From: Selaginella moellendorffii
Taxonomy: Eukaryota > Streptophyta > Lycopodiopsida > Selaginellales > Selaginellaceae
Length of the DNA stretch: 64,000 nt
Assembly: GCF_000143415.4 (NCBI RefSeq)
Contig: NW_003314395.1
Coordinates: 306,658 to 370,657 of the forward strand
Direction: 5' to 3'
Of the stretch, positions 30,395 through 41,915 are shown one piece after another (within the stretch, counting starts at the first letter, position 1; every line of letters starts with the position of its first letter). The translations under genes were made by a program, and so were the position numbers. The notes under the pieces were generated by a model. That model did no database searches, had not been told where the DNA came from, and was given only the letters and a program-made list of their open reading frames with translations.

Positions 30395-31802
30395 ATGAAG
30401 AACAGCTCGGCCTGGATCATCAGAGCGCTACTGCTCGCCTCGCTTGCTAATGACGCTTCAGGTCAGTTTGTTAGTGAGTTTAACTCTCTTACTAGTTCTG
30501 GGTTTACTGTGCTGTCGACAAGCACTCGGTAAATGCCTTTGGCTTGTATATGGACCTGCGGAACAAGTTTGTGTTGGCGCTTGATTCTAGTGGCAATCGT
30601 ATATGGAAGCTGAGACTGCCACTCTCGCACGCTACTGACGATCCTCATACCCTTGGGGAGCGTCTGCCACTCGCTGCACGGGGAATTCTCGACTGGAGTA
30701 AGCACTAGAGGCTTTTCTTATGCTTTGTTTTGTGGCGCCAAAGCTTAAGAATTTTTTTTCCTCTAGATAGCAGCTTGGAAGCTCTTGCCGGTTCACTCGT
30801 GGGGCAGTCCGGCTATGTCGACGGCCCACTTTTTAATCGCCCACAAATTTGTGACAATGGCGCGGTCTTTGTGGGGAACTTGGCTATACGCAAAATCAGC
30901 AAGGATGGCGAAGGTAGTTTCGTTTTCTCTTTTAAAAATCTCTAGAACATTTTTTCTGTTTCCAACAGTGACCACCATTGCCGGAGGTAGCTCTCGAAGG
31001 CCAGGCATTGCCGACAGCCCGGAGACACAGCTCGTTTCTCAAGCGACTTTAGCTTGGCGTGTTCTTGTGGCTCCTTACTCATAGCCGATCGCGGAACCGG
31101 CTGATACGCAAGATACAAATCGATGATCCAAAGTCGTGTGATTCAAGCGATTCAGCCGTTTCAGGTGACTTCTCATCCTTTACCTGAATTTTTTTTCTTT
31201 CGATTGGATTTAAAAACTCTTGCTTTTTGTTTATTTCATGATCAGGATCACAAAAATGGGCTTTAATTCCCGTAGTGCTGCTTGGCGTCTGTCTGGGGAT
31301 GCCTCTGGGAGCTTTTATAATTTGGAAGATACTTGATCAGCGACTCCGGCAAGTAAGTTTCACGAGCAAAGCTGGTGACTCTTATGAAAATATTTCTAGG
31401 CAGGCGATCAGCTGGGAAACACTGAAAGATTGCTGGCGGACGTTCTGGAGGACGATGATCTGCAGGTTCGGCAGCAGAAGCGAACTTGCTAGCGCCGTCT
31501 TTAGTCTTTTCCTGCTTGTATGTCATCAGGCAAAGCTCCTCGCGTCTGTCTTCTTTGGTGTTGCACACGAAGTAAAAACGAAGCCAACTGCGCCTGTCAA
31601 ACAAGATCAAGACCTCCACTCTCTCCTTGGAAACACGAAAGATGAGCCTCCAGACCTCATTGATTTAATGGAACTCTCCGAACTTGGAATCTTCTGTTGC
31701 TCCTTCTCTCTTCCTTTTCCGGATTCGAGGAATTTGACTATGGAGCTCGAGTGTTTGGAGAAGTTCCAGCAGGAATTCAGGGACAAGCTCAAGCACAGCT
31801 AA
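30395..31802 (+). pseudogene. NHL-repeat membrane protein, copy B (frameshifted)
   Basis: The ATG and signal peptide exon are kept, but exon 2 has a net 13-bp deletion after GFTV that shifts frame into a stop within a few codons. Exon 3 lacks the codons around RPQSL and VADTR seen in A. Exon 2 has the longer end (DDPHTLGERL...RGILDW) shared with D and E. Membrane-helix exon (31,246-31,353) and the DEPPDLIDLME exon are intact. Confidence 0.75.
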
Positions 31803-31865
31803 GAATGTGCTCAAACAAGCTTTGTTTTTCCACTCTTCTTGAATAGTCCATTGTTTTACAAATAA

Positions 31866-32035
31866 GTTGACGCTCATGTTCCGGCGGGCCGAGGAGATGG
31901 ACGAGCTCGAGTTCTCTGAGGCGGAGAGCAATCTCAACGATCTGGTGACCAAGTACCAGCAGTACCAGGACGCTTCCATGACGACGATGACTTTGGGGAG
32001 GATCCAACTCGCCGCGCAATCCACAGCGTAAAAAA
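31866..32035 (+). pseudogene. Beta-tubulin C-terminal exon relic, unit B
   Basis: [19 protein letters not shown] then [13 protein letters not shown] is readable without a stop, but the KAFLHWYTG block is deleted. After YQDA an unrelated tail (SMTTMTLG) runs to TAA at 32,031. Confidence 0.85.
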
Positions 32036-32128
32036 CCATTCTCTTTTTTCACAAAGGCAAAAGTATTACTATTTTTTTCAAAGTCAAGGGTTAGGTTATA
32101 TTTTCTCGCTTGGATTTTTCTATTCGAG

Positions 32129-32971
32129 ATGTCGGAACGCGCGGTTTCGTCAGGTATGGATGCTTCTCTCCATCAAGAAGCTATGGTCTCTCGCGATCAT
32201 GGGCCTCCAACGCTTGGCCGCCGAGCTCAAGCGCCCTGGCATGGCGGCCATCACCGAGCTTCACACCCTCCAGCTCCAACGCATCGAGCAGCACATGGAC
32301 ACCACCGTCCTCGAGCATCTCATGGAGGCCACGAGCCAGCGCCAGCTTTAGCTCCAGTTCTTCAAGGTGGCGCCCCAGTTCCAGCTCCAGCTCCAGCGCC
32401 AGCTGCTTTCGTTCATGCTCGTGGCCACCACCCTGGTGATCGAGCTCCAGCGCCTGCTCTCCTTGATCATGCTCGCCACCACGATCCAGCTCCAGCAGCA
32501 GCGGTGTACCATCATCATCACGGTGATGGAGCTCCTCTGGTTGTTCACCACCATCACCATGGTCACCATCACGGAGGCCACCACCATCACCATGGTCACC
32601 ATCATGGAGGCCGCCACCACCACCACCACCACCACCGTCGCGACGGTCACAACGCAGCGATGGCCACACCAACACCCGCGGCAGTGGTTACAGTGGCTCG
32701 GAGGACGCCCTGGTCGCTGCTCCAGCTTCTTCTCTGGGTTTTGGTTGCGATCTTGGTGCTGCTTGCGTGCTTTTTGCTAGTGCGATGGATGTTATCTCGA
32801 AGGAAACAGCGCAGGAATGCGATCTTTCAGGACCCTCAGTGGCGGATCGAAGTGACGAATCCTCTGGCAGTTGTGGTGGACGATTCTCTGACTGAGAAGA
32901 AAGAGCCCGAGTGGAGGATTAAAGTGCTAAACGCACAGGAGGAAGACGATTCTCTGACTATGAGCTTGTGA
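32129..32971 (+). CDS. His/Pro/Ala-rich membrane protein, unit B
   Basis: This 280-residue frame is like that of unit A, with extra AAVYHHHHGDGAPL and repeated HHHGGHHHHH blocks and without the REHQLQL-coding stretch. The membrane helix and acidic C-tail (WRIEVTNPLAVVVDDSL, ending DDSLTMSL) are nearly identical. Length changes in multiples of three among copies suggest that the frame is, or recently was, under selection. Confidence 0.5.
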   Translation: MSERAVSSGMDASLHQEAMVSRDHGPPTLGRRAQAPWHGGHHRASHPPAPTHRAAHGHHRPRASHGGHEPAPALAPVLQGGAPVPAPAPAPAAFVHARGHHPGDRAPAPALLDHARHHDPAPAAAVYHHHHGDGAPLVVHHHHHGHHHGGHHHHHGHHHGGRHHHHHHHRRDGHNAAMATPTPAAVVTVARRTPWSLLQLLLWVLVAILVLLACFLLVRWMLSRRKQRRNAIFQDPQWRIEVTNPLAVVVDDSLTEKKEPEWRIKVLNAQEEDDSLTMSL

Positions 32972-33034
32972 AAGTACGGTGCTACCAGCATAGCGGTTTA
33001 AGCGGCGGGATTAGTGTGGTCTAGAATGCACTCT

Positions 33035-33345
33035 GTCTTCGCTCTAAACGGCACCAACGGACGATGCCTTGCTCTCATGAAGTACCGAGGCTGTGATCTG
33101 GACGCTCAAACGGTTGATACTGCATTGGAAGACCTGTTCCAGTGTTTGGAGTGAAGAAGACACAGAGAGCTTCGTCGATCTGCAAAGGTTATATTCGTCG
33201 CAACAATCTCTATGCAAGGTGTCGAAGCCTCGTCAAGTTTTTAAATGAATACCCTGGAAGCAACATCGTGGACTACCTTGATTGCCGACTATGCTCAGCA
33301 CAACGAACTGGACGAGCTGTTTCAACTGATGCTGATAAACTTTCG
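33035..33345 (+). pseudogene. PPR gene fragment 1, unit B (shortened)
   Basis: It carries the same block as unit A (NLYARCRSLVKFLNEYPG, then GYAQHNELDELF in a shifted frame). The unit is then cut at about 33,345 and joined directly to sequence just before the DYW relic, so the 25S rRNA fragment and small Cys ORF are missing here. Confidence 0.75.
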
Positions 33346-33445
33346 TATGTATGTAGTGGATATCTAGTATGTAGTGGATACCAAAATGGTTATAAAAATT
33401 ATAAGAAATAAAGGAGTGTTGCTTTGGCATTTTGCTCTGTTTCAT

Positions 33446-33875
33446 GATCACTTGGGAAGTGGAAGAATGTTATAGCCAGACAAGAAGCAAGATGCAGCCT
33501 ACGTGCATATGGAACTGTAGGCAAAGTTCAGAAGAAGCTTCGACACTGACAAACGTGGAATCATTCATAAGTTTGTACTTATGGGATAAAACTCATGCAC
33601 ATAGGGACAAGATGGCTTCTCAAGGCTGCTCTCAAGGATCAGGGTACGTTTCAGACGTAGGGGCCATTGCATGGAACATTCCTGACAAAGAAAAAGAGGA
33701 GTCGTTGTGTGGGTACAGCAAGAGGCTGTCTATCATCGTGAGTTCAGGAGCAACAATTTGTATTGGCAAGAATTCGCATGTAGATCTGCAATGTTTCATC
33801 TCCACTCATAGCTGCAAAGGTAGCTTGGCACTTGATCTCTTTTTCCAGCACATAGTAGCAAGGCTATCAACTTAA
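33446..33875 (+). pseudogene. DYW-domain relic, unit B
   Basis: This is the most continuous DYW relic in the window: GYVSDVGAIAWNIPDKEKEE, ESLCGYSKRLSIIVSSGAT, CIGKNSHVDLQCFIS. The KN.HV word matches KNLRVC of the family, with Cys and His of the DCH motif replaced. Catalytic residues are absent, as in unit A. Confidence 0.75.
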
Positions 33876-34011
33876 GAAGTGTGCCAGCTGATTCCAGGAT
33901 GGAAACTGGATTTTTGATGAGCAAAAGAGGTAAGCTTAGTTCTGGACTGCAACAATGTATTAACTTTAAGAAGTTTTATACGCAGACAATAGATTCCACA
34001 TTCTAAACCTC

Positions 34012-34430
34012 TTGGACTCTACTCCCAAGTGTGGCATGCTCAGCAAGTTTTCGCAGTACTTGGGAGCAGCTAAAGGAAATGACAAAGCTGAGAAAGGAAT
34101 GGCTCTTCATTCAGCAGCTTGCAAGGTGGGTCATGATCTTGACATGTTCGTGGCAAGGAGTCTGGTGGATCTGTACGCAAGGTGTGGGAGCATGGAAGAT
34201 TCATGTAGGATGGGTGCAAATTGTGGATATGAAGCTGATGCATTTGTCATGAGCAGCCTCGTGGACATGTGGAAGCATCAGAAGTATTTGGGAGGATGAA
34301 GAACCACAACGTTGGTTGTATGGAATATAATCATCATGGGACATGCACCTTGAGCTCTTCTATTGGATGTAATGAGATGCTGGAATTGCAGGAAAACATT
34401 GTTTCATGGGATATATTGAGCTCTTGTTTA
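34012..34430 (+). pseudogene. PPR gene fragment 2, unit B
   Basis: KGMALHSAACKVGHDLDMF, SLVDLYARCGSMEDSCRM and AFVMSSLVDMWKH are cleaner PPR matches than in unit A. After VVWNIIIMGHAP a stop follows. The unit then jumps into the spacer at about 34,430. Confidence 0.75.
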
Positions 34431-36650
34431 AAATAATGTCATCAATAGTCTCTTCATCCTCATCATGACCCATACTCTTCATTAGGATCAGCACCCCAAA
34501 AAGAACAATTCCAATGAAATCAACAAGCTCTAAATTCCTAAACCATAAAATATTTTTAGAATATTTTTATGGTTTTTATTTTAGATTTAGTAATTTCATT
34601 AAGGATTTCTAAGTGATTTAACAAAGGTTCTTTATGCTTCATTTGTGAAGAAGTTTAAAAAAGTTAATCTTGTGAACTAGTTATTAAAGATCATGAAAGG
34701 GATTTTGTCTTTGAATGTGTATGTTCGTAAATTCTGCAATCATTACTTTAATTTCACAAATGCTTGCTAAAAATGCAATGCTTTATTAATGGTTTGAGTT
34801 TGGTGGATGTGTAGCAAAAAGTCAGAAAAGATTTTCTAGCAAAATTGATTGATGCCATCACTAAAGCTACTTAATCAACTATGGTCAATAGGATGGTTAA
34901 TGGGGTAAATAATATGATAAATAATTACCCAATGCTTCATATTTAGGTAAGAAATGAGTATTATTGTATCAAATCTCAAAGAATGAAGATATCAATAACA
35001 TTAAAAACCTTTGTTTGGACCAACAAGGTGGAGGGCAAATGTTTTAATTTTTACAAAGCTAAATATTATGGAAAAGGTTGTTTTCTTGTGAAGGGTTAGG
35101 GGATGTTAAGATGAATAAAGTGAAATTTGTTATGGATACAGCTCAAGAGTATTTTACAGTGGCTTTTTCAAAAGTTCAAGAACCTCATGTTTTTATAAAG
35201 TTTAATGGTTTTATGCACAATAAACTTATGAAAACCAAAAGGGATATTTAGACAAACCAAGTTTCTTCACCACCCTAAACTTTAAAAGATTGTGTGGCAT
35301 GTAGATAAAAAAGTAACTTATGGAACGATAAAACCACTTGATTTCCTTGAGACCATATCTTATTTTTCAAAGAAGAGAAAATGATGATATTTCATCTTTA
35401 ATAACTTTATTTTTGGACTCAACTTGACTAAATATTAAACTTTTTGTTTTTGGTTTACTATATATGATTCTTCTCTTGCTAACGAGCCTGCTTTGGCATA
35501 ATAGTAGTGGATATACTTAGAATATACTTCAATATTCTAGGATATTCTACCATTGTTATCCATTTAGATTAATCTTGTATTTGTAATATATAAACATGTT
35601 TATAATTTTTAAACTTTATTAAACACTTTCTAGTATACTCTTTTTATTCTAAATGGTTGATATTTAATAAGATTAATCTTCTGTTTATAAACTAAAAAAT
35701 GTGCTTATAATTATACATTTTATTAGATCAATTGGATTAATAAGTAAGAATAAGCAAACCAAGCATTGCTATATGCAACACATAGCAAATTATTAATCTA
35801 ATTTAAGAAGATTTTATGAGAGAATACAATAATGACTATATGAACCTTGATTCAGTTATAATCATACATAGTAAAGATCCACTAGTGTCATACTAAAAAG
35901 TTATGAACCAACTTATTTGCCACTTATAGCAAGCCTAAAAGAAATTTGTTTTTACCTATGACACTATAGTAATAACTCATCCAATAAATTAACATTAATC
36001 TTGTCAACTCATTAAAAATTCTAATTTTAATACATCTCAATAAGTATAAGCAAAACTTTATACAATATGGTAGATTACTTCCTGAAAATTCCAAATTCAA
36101 AAGTTTGTATTTGGGGTCATATGTTTAAATTGATATTTGGCTTGTCATAAGATTTAACCAAGAGAGGATACCTAATTTGAAGCAAGTACTATCAAGTGAG
36201 TTTGGGCAATATATTTTGTAACTCAGTAGTATTTAAACTCAAAAATGCATAGCCCTAAAAAGTTAAGTCCCATGACGCTGCAAACATTCGAAAACTAGCT
36301 TGAGAAGAGAAAGCAAAACACATAAATCTCTTTATATTTAAATGTTAATGAATCATTTTTCAAATTGTTCTTTTTAATTACTTACAATTAACTTTTTTTA
36401 TTCTTTTTATATAAATAAACGAATGAGATAACATTTCAATAGACTTTATCACTAGTTTGCACAAAATATTTTAAGGAAATAATGCTATCTAGATTGTTAT
36501 GGATTAGTTAACAGCTTCTCAATGAAAATGAAGATGACAATTTAACCTTTTTATACTTTATACTTTTATACTTGTTTGTACTGATTATGAGTGATTAGGA
36601 TCTGCAAATAGAAAGTTCACTGTAAACCTATTTCACAAATACCTTGGCAA
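34431..36650. repeat. AT-rich spacer S2
   Basis: Colinear with S1 and S3, no gene supported. It carries a roughly 340-bp insertion (35,452-35,795) shared with S3 but absent from S1 and S4. Confidence 0.65.
35452..35795. mobile_element. MITE-like insertion in spacer S2
   Basis: Absent from S1 (29,200-29,215 reads straight through CTGTTTTTAATCTAATTT). The better copy in S3 (51,203-51,672) starts TTTGCTTAT and ends ATAGCAAA, short inverted ends. It is AT-rich and has no coding capacity. Target duplication is unclear. Confidence 0.45.
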
Positions 36651-37083
36651 AAATTACACAACATGCTTGGCAGCAGTCATGCCATTCCCATCACAATCTC
36701 TTTGCATGAAGGCTGAATGCGTTCAGCCCTGAAATTGAACGTTCCATGATGTGATTTTTGGGATGAAATCATTGCAATGATCTGATATTCTCTCACAGTA
36801 GAATTAGTGCTCGATATGGATAATCACCCACCAGAACTGGCAACTTTTTCCAAAGAACATGAGATAATCTTCATATATAGCATACCTTCATCTTAGTTGT
36901 TCTTATCCATTGTTCATGAATGGTTCTAGTACCAAAATCCATGTGTTTCCACTGATGATAACTCTTTGTAGCTTGCAAATGGCGTGAACACACAGTTCAA
37001 TTATGATTCATGGGTATTTAACCACATAGGAAATGGATCTTCTAACCATCTCAGGCTAAACGACGAGGGTTTTAGAGCACGAT
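36651..37083 (+). promoter_or_regulatory. Upstream region of NHL copy C
   Basis: Colinear with 29,960-30,394 but with small deletions. It keeps GGGTATTTAACCACATAGG (37,011) and CATCTCAGGCTAAACGACG. The minus-strand 99-residue frame is disrupted here. Confidence 0.45.
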
Positions 37084-37233
37084 ATGAAAGGGCTGCTAAA
37101 GGGTCCAGGCAGCAAAAGAAAAACCGATAATAAAAAAAAAGAGGGGATAGAAACGCCATAGCAAACATGACACAAGCCACGACACAACATCTCGTCAGCA
37201 AAACACAAAAGACGCAGGGACGCCCAACTACAG
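37084..37233. mobile_element. 150-bp insertion in the leader of NHL copy C
   Basis: Relative to copy B, about 150 bp is inserted between GAGCACGATATGAA and ATGAAGAACAGC. The insertion is flanked by ATGAA on both sides, which could be a target duplication. It contains an A-rich run and no recognisable gene. Confidence 0.5.
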
Positions 37234-38577
37234 ATGAAGAACAGCTCGGCCTGGATCATCGGAGCGCTGCTGCTCGCCTCGCTTGCTAATGACGCTTCAG
37301 GTCAGTTTGTTCGTGAGTTTAACGCTCTTGCTCAAAACTTTTGTTCTAGGTTTACTGTCAAGACCTCGGCAAGCACTCAGTAAATGCCTTAGGCTTGTAG
37401 CCGGACCCACGGAACAAGTTCGTGTTGGCGCTTGATTCCAGTGGCAATCGCATATGGAAGCTGAGACTGCCAAGCACTAGAACCTTTTCTTATGCTTTGT
37501 TTTGTGGCTCCAAAGCTTAAGATTTATTTTTTTCCTCTAGACAGCAGCTTGGAAGCTTTTGCCGGTTCATTCGTGGGGGAGTCCGGCTATGTCGACGGCC
37601 CCGCGGCAAAGTCACTTTTTAATCGCCCACAAAGCCTTTCTATTTGCGACAATGGCGCGGTCTTTGTGGCGGATACGAGGAACTTGGCTATACGCAAAAT
37701 CAGCAAGTTTCGTTCTCTTTTAAAAATCTCTAGAACATGTTTTCTAGTTCCAACAGTGACCACCATTGCCGGAGGTAGCTCTCGAAAGCCAGGCTTTGCC
37801 GGAGACACAGCTCGTTTCTCAAGCGAGTTTAGCTTGGCGTGTTCTTGTGGCTCCTTACTCATAGCCGATTGCGGGAACCGGCTGATTCGCGAGATACAAA
37901 TCGATGATCCAAAGTCGTGTGATTCAAGCGATTCAGCCGTTTCAGGTGACTTCTCATCCTTTACCTGGATTTTTTTTCTTTCGATTGGATTTAAAACTCC
38001 TGCTTTTTGCTGATTTCATGATCAGGATCACAAAAATGGGCTTTAATTCCCGTAGTGCTGCTTGGCGTCTGTCTGGGGATGCCTCTGGGAGCTTTTATAA
38101 TTTGGAAGATACTTGATCAGCGACTCCGGCAAGTAAGTTTCACGAGCAAAGCTGGTGACTCTTATGAAAATATTTCTAGGCAGGCGATCAGCTGGGAAAC
38201 ACCGAAAGATTGCTGGCGGACGTTCCGGAGGACGATGATCTCCAAGTTTGGCAGCGGAAGCGAACTTGCTAGCGCCGTCTTTAGTCTTTTCCTGCTTGTA
38301 TGTCATCAGGCACAGCTCCTCGCATCTGTCTTCTTTGGTGTTGCACACGAAGCCAACTGCGCCTGTCAAACAAGATCAAGACCTCCACTCTCTCCTTGGA
38401 AACACGAAAGATGAGCTTCCAGACCTCATTGATTTCATGGAAGACTCTCCCAACTTGGATGCTTCTGTTGCTCCTTCTCGCCTTCTTCCTTTTCGGGATT
38501 CGAGGAATTCGACTATAGCGCTGGAGTGTTTGGAGAAGTTCCAGCAGGAATTCAAGGACAAGCTCAAGCACAGCTAA
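37234..38577 (+). pseudogene. NHL-repeat membrane protein, copy C (damaged 5' half)
   Basis: The signal-peptide exon is intact, but exon 2 has a 10-bp deletion (CCTTGTTTGATC reduced to CCTC) and a TAG after GL. The exon-2 donor and exon-3 donor regions are deleted (CTGCCAAGCACTAG; CAGCAAGTTTCG). From 37,541 on, the sequence is nearly identical to copy A, including the 119-codon side frame, which suggests recent duplication or conversion. Confidence 0.75.
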
Positions 38578-38650
38578 GAATGTGCTCACACAAACTTTGT
38601 TTTTCCACTCTTCTTGAATAGTCGATTGTTTCACAAATAGGTTGACGCTC

Positions 38651-38790
38651 ATGTTCCAGCGCAAGGCGTTTCTCCACTGGTACAACGGCGAGGAGATGGA
38701 CGAGTTCGAGTTCTCTTAGGCGGAGAGCAATCGTGACCGAGTACCAGCGGTACTGGGACGCTTCCATCGACGACAATGACTTTGGGGTAA
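38651..38790 (+). pseudogene. Beta-tubulin C-terminal exon relic, unit C
   Basis: It has the same text and the same TAG and deletion as unit A ([19 protein letters not shown] then stop). T-to-N at WYTG is the one difference I see. The shared lesions show that A and C descend from one already damaged copy. Confidence 0.85.
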
Positions 38791-38890
38791 AAACGAGTTC
38801 CCTTTTTTTCACACAAAGGCAAAAGTATTACTATTTTTTTCCAAGTCAAGGGTTAGGTTATACTTTCTCGCTTGGATTTTTCTATTCGAG

Positions 38891-39706
38891 ATGTCGGAAC
38901 GCGCGGTTTCGTCAGGTATGGATGCTTCTCTCCATCAAGAAGCTATGGTCTCTCGTGATCATGGGCCTCCAACGCTTGGCCGCCGAGCTCCAGCGCCGTG
39001 GCATGGCAGCCATCACCGAGCTTCACACCCGCGAGCACCAGCTCCAGCTCCAGCGCATCGAGCAGCGCATGGACACCACCGTCCTCGAGCATCTCATGGA
39101 GGCCACGAGCCAGCGCCAGCTTTAGCTCCAGTTCTTCAAGGTGGCGCTCCAGTTCCAGCTCCGGCTCCAGCGCCAGCTGCTTTCGTTCATGCTCGCGGCC
39201 ACCACCCTGGTGATCGAGCTCCAGCGCCTGCTCTCCATGATCATGCTCGCCACCACGATCCAGCTCCAGCCGGTGATGGAGCTCCTCTGGTTGTTCACCA
39301 CCATCACCATGGTCACCATCATGAAGGCCGCCACCACCACCACCACCACCACCACCACCACCATCACCATCGTCGCGACGGTCACAACGCAGCGATGGCC
39401 ACACCGACACCCGCGGTAGTGGTTACAGTGGCTCGGAGGACGCCCTGGTCGCTGCTCCAGCTTTTTCTCTGGGTTTTGGTTGCGATCTTGGTGCTGCTTG
39501 CGTGCTTTTTGCTCTTGCGATGGATGTTATCTCGAAGAAAACAGCGCAGGAATGCGATCTTTCAGGACCCTCAGTGGCGGATCGACGTGACGAATCCTCT
39601 GGCAGTTGTGGTGGACGATTCTCTGACTGAGAAGAAAGAGCCCGAGTGGAGGATTAAAGTGCTAAACGCACAGGAGGAAGACGATTCTCTGACTATGAGC
39701 TTGTGA
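38891..39706 (+). CDS. His/Pro/Ala-rich membrane protein, unit C
   Basis: 271 residues, differing from unit A at four or so positions (SPDHG to SRDHG, WRIEV to WRIDV, KKELEW to KKEPEW, SLTLSL to SLTMSL). The same doubts about frame choice apply as for unit A. Confidence 0.5.
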   Translation: MSERAVSSGMDASLHQEAMVSRDHGPPTLGRRAPAPWHGSHHRASHPRAPAPAPAHRAAHGHHRPRASHGGHEPAPALAPVLQGGAPVPAPAPAPAAFVHARGHHPGDRAPAPALHDHARHHDPAPAGDGAPLVVHHHHHGHHHEGRHHHHHHHHHHHHHRRDGHNAAMATPTPAVVVTVARRTPWSLLQLFLWVLVAILVLLACFLLLRWMLSRRKQRRNAIFQDPQWRIDVTNPLAVVVDDSLTEKKEPEWRIKVLNAQEEDDSLTMSL

Positions 39707-39763
39707 AAGTACGGTGCTACCAGCATAGCGGTTTAAGCGGCGGGATTAGTGTGGTCTAGAATG

Positions 39764-40345
39764 CACTCTGTCTTCGCTCTAAACGGCACCAACGGACGAT
39801 GCCTTGCTCTCATGAAGTACCGAGGCTGTGATCTGGACGCTCAAACGGTTGATACTGCATTGGAAGACCTGTTCCAGTGTTTGGAGTGAAGAAGACACAG
39901 AGAGCTTCGTCGATCTGCAAAGGTTATATTCGTCGCAACAATCTCTATGCAAGGTGTCGAAGCCTCGTCAAGTTTTTAAATGAATACCCTGGAAGCAACA
40001 TCGTGGACTACCTTGATTGCCGACTATGCTCAGCACAACGAACTGGACGAGCTGTTTCAACTGATGCTGATAAACTTTCGTGGCAGAACTGAAGGCTTGG
40101 GCAGCTGTGGCAATTGGGAAGGTAATTTACTTGACTATCTCCAGATATAGAGACGAAGTCATTGCGTCCGTGGGAGTATCACTGGTGCTGAGCATGTAGT
40201 ACTGCGAAGGACTGCCGAGTTATGGTCACTTGCAGCTTTGTTCTGGAAGTCTTAAAACCGGACGGGTTTGCTTTCACTTCATCCTCACTGAGTGTAGCGA
40301 TGCTGGCTTGGTCGACACAGCAACCCAGGCAATGAGCTGATCGTA
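39764..40345 (+). pseudogene. PPR gene fragment 1, unit C
   Basis: It contains the NLYARCRSLVKFLNEYPG block, a GYAQHNELDELF reading in a shifted frame, and a PDGFAFTSSSLSVAMLAWS-like reading corresponding to PD..AFTS.L..CSDAGL. Frameshifts as in unit A. Confidence 0.7.
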
Positions 40346-40500
40346 GGTAACTCCAGATCTGGAGCACTTTCACTGTATGGTGGTGAGGCTGTTGAGATGG
40401 CGAAAACGATGCCTTTGTTGATTATATTTTATGCTTTACGACTTTTATTTATTGAAAAAGGAGTTGATTTCACCGTATCTTTTATTAGCTAATAATGTTT

Positions 40501-40502
<2 letters not shown>

Positions 40503-40540
<38 letters not shown>
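40503..40540. repeat. (GA)n microsatellite
   Basis: About 18 GA units. The equivalent site in unit A (25,457) has only five or so, so the tract expanded after duplication. Confidence 0.9.
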
Positions 40541-40543
<3 letters not shown>

Positions 40544-40780
40544 ATAATGGAGAGACTATAACTTAAATACTATGGAAAGGTGGTTTTAAAGAATTATAAT
40601 GTCTCTCTTTGTTTCTCTTTTCTGTCAACATTTTTGGTTCTGAAACACAAAGTTGTCTGAGCGTGTGTTAGTGTTCTAACGTGGGTAGCAAGCTCAACAA
40701 CTTTACAATAGACTAGATATGTCAAAGAAAGGGTTAGCATTTGCTAGTTTTTAACCTTGAGTTAGCTCTGGAGGAACAAT

Positions 40781-40977
40781 GATCCTAAGAGATGAGGAAA
40801 TCCTGTGTGAAGGGCACAATGTGCACCGCCCATCAACAGGGAATCGAGTTAATATTCCTGAATTGGGACAAGGCAGTGGGCAGTAATACCGACAAATCTA
40901 GAGACACTGATGGGCCCTGAGAAGAGTTCTCTTTTCTTTTTAACGGCCTGCTGACCCTGAAATTGGTTCATAGCAGC
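40781..40977 (+). pseudogene. 25S rRNA gene fragment (decayed), unit C
   Basis: It is the same rRNA interval as in unit A (GATCCTAAGAGATGAGG ... TTAACGGCCTGCTGACCCTG) with its own set of mostly C-to-T and G-to-A changes, so both copies decayed separately after duplication even though the neighbouring gene region of A and C is almost identical. Confidence 0.85.
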
Positions 40978-41125
40978 TTAACTAATAAAAGATGTCAAAA
41001 TCAAATTTAATCTCCTTCAAACATTATTCTTCCTTTTTAATAAATAAAAGTAAAAATAAAATTTAATGCATTAAATAATCAGCATAACCCAAGCTTTTTG
41101 CATCCTCTAGAAAGTTCAAAATTCA

Positions 41126-41315
41126 TTTTTGTCTCAATACTTTCATGGCTCCCAAAACCAATCCATTATTGAGTAATGCCAAGAAAAATCCTTACAACCA
41201 TTTCTAAGAGTATACTCACAACAGCCCTTCATTCCACCAGCTTTTGAGGACTTGCAGTGATGAGGATCATACTTCTCCAGGAATTGAACATCATCTCCCC
41301 CAATATTTTGCCCAA
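41126..41315 (-). pseudogene. Small Cys-containing ORF, unit C
   Basis: Homologous to 26,069-26,257. A TGA replaces the codon after WFWEP, so the last residues are lost. The four cysteines are kept. Confidence 0.35.
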
Positions 41316-41484
41316 AATTCATAATAATTTTACTTTTTTTGACAATACTTTATATGCTAGAAGTTTAATTGGAGAATGGAAAGGCTATAATTAAAATAGT
41401 ATGTAGTGGATACCAAAATGGTTATAAAAATTATAAGAAAAAAAGAAGTGTTGCTTTGGCATTTCGCTCTGTTTCAAGCCGACC

Positions 41485-41915
41485 ATGATCACTTGGGAAG
41501 TGGAAGAATGTTATAGCCAGACAAGAAGCAAGCTGCAGCCTACGTGCATATGGAACTGTAGGCAAAGTACAGAAGAAGCTTCGACACTGACAAATGTGGA
41601 ATCATTCATAAGTTTGTACTTATGGGATAAAACTCACGCACATAGGGACAAGATGGCTTCTCAAGGCTGCTCTCAAGGATCAGGGGTAGGTTTCAGATGT
41701 AGGGGCCATTGCATGGAACATTCCTGACAAAGAAAAAGAGGAGTCGTTGTGTGGGTACAGCAAGAGGCTGGCTATCATCATGAGTTCAGGAGCAACAATT
41801 TGTATTGGCAAGAATTTGCACGTAGACCTGCAATATTTCATCTCCACTCATAGATCCAAAGGTAGCTTGGCACTTGATCTCTTTTTCCAGCATGTAGTAG
41901 CAAGGCTGTCAACTT
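41485..41915 (+). pseudogene. DYW-domain relic, unit C
   Basis: Same order as in units A and B (VEECYSQTRSK, LTNVESFISLYLW, ESLCGYSKRLAIIMSSGAT, CIGKNLHVDLQYFIS across a frameshift). The KNLHV word is the closest of all units to the family KNLRV motif. Confidence 0.7.

Noticed and set aside
37001-37259. Minus-strand ORFs with hydrophobic runs upstream of NHL copy C
   Set aside because: They depend on the 150-bp insertion with its A-rich run and are absent from the other copies.
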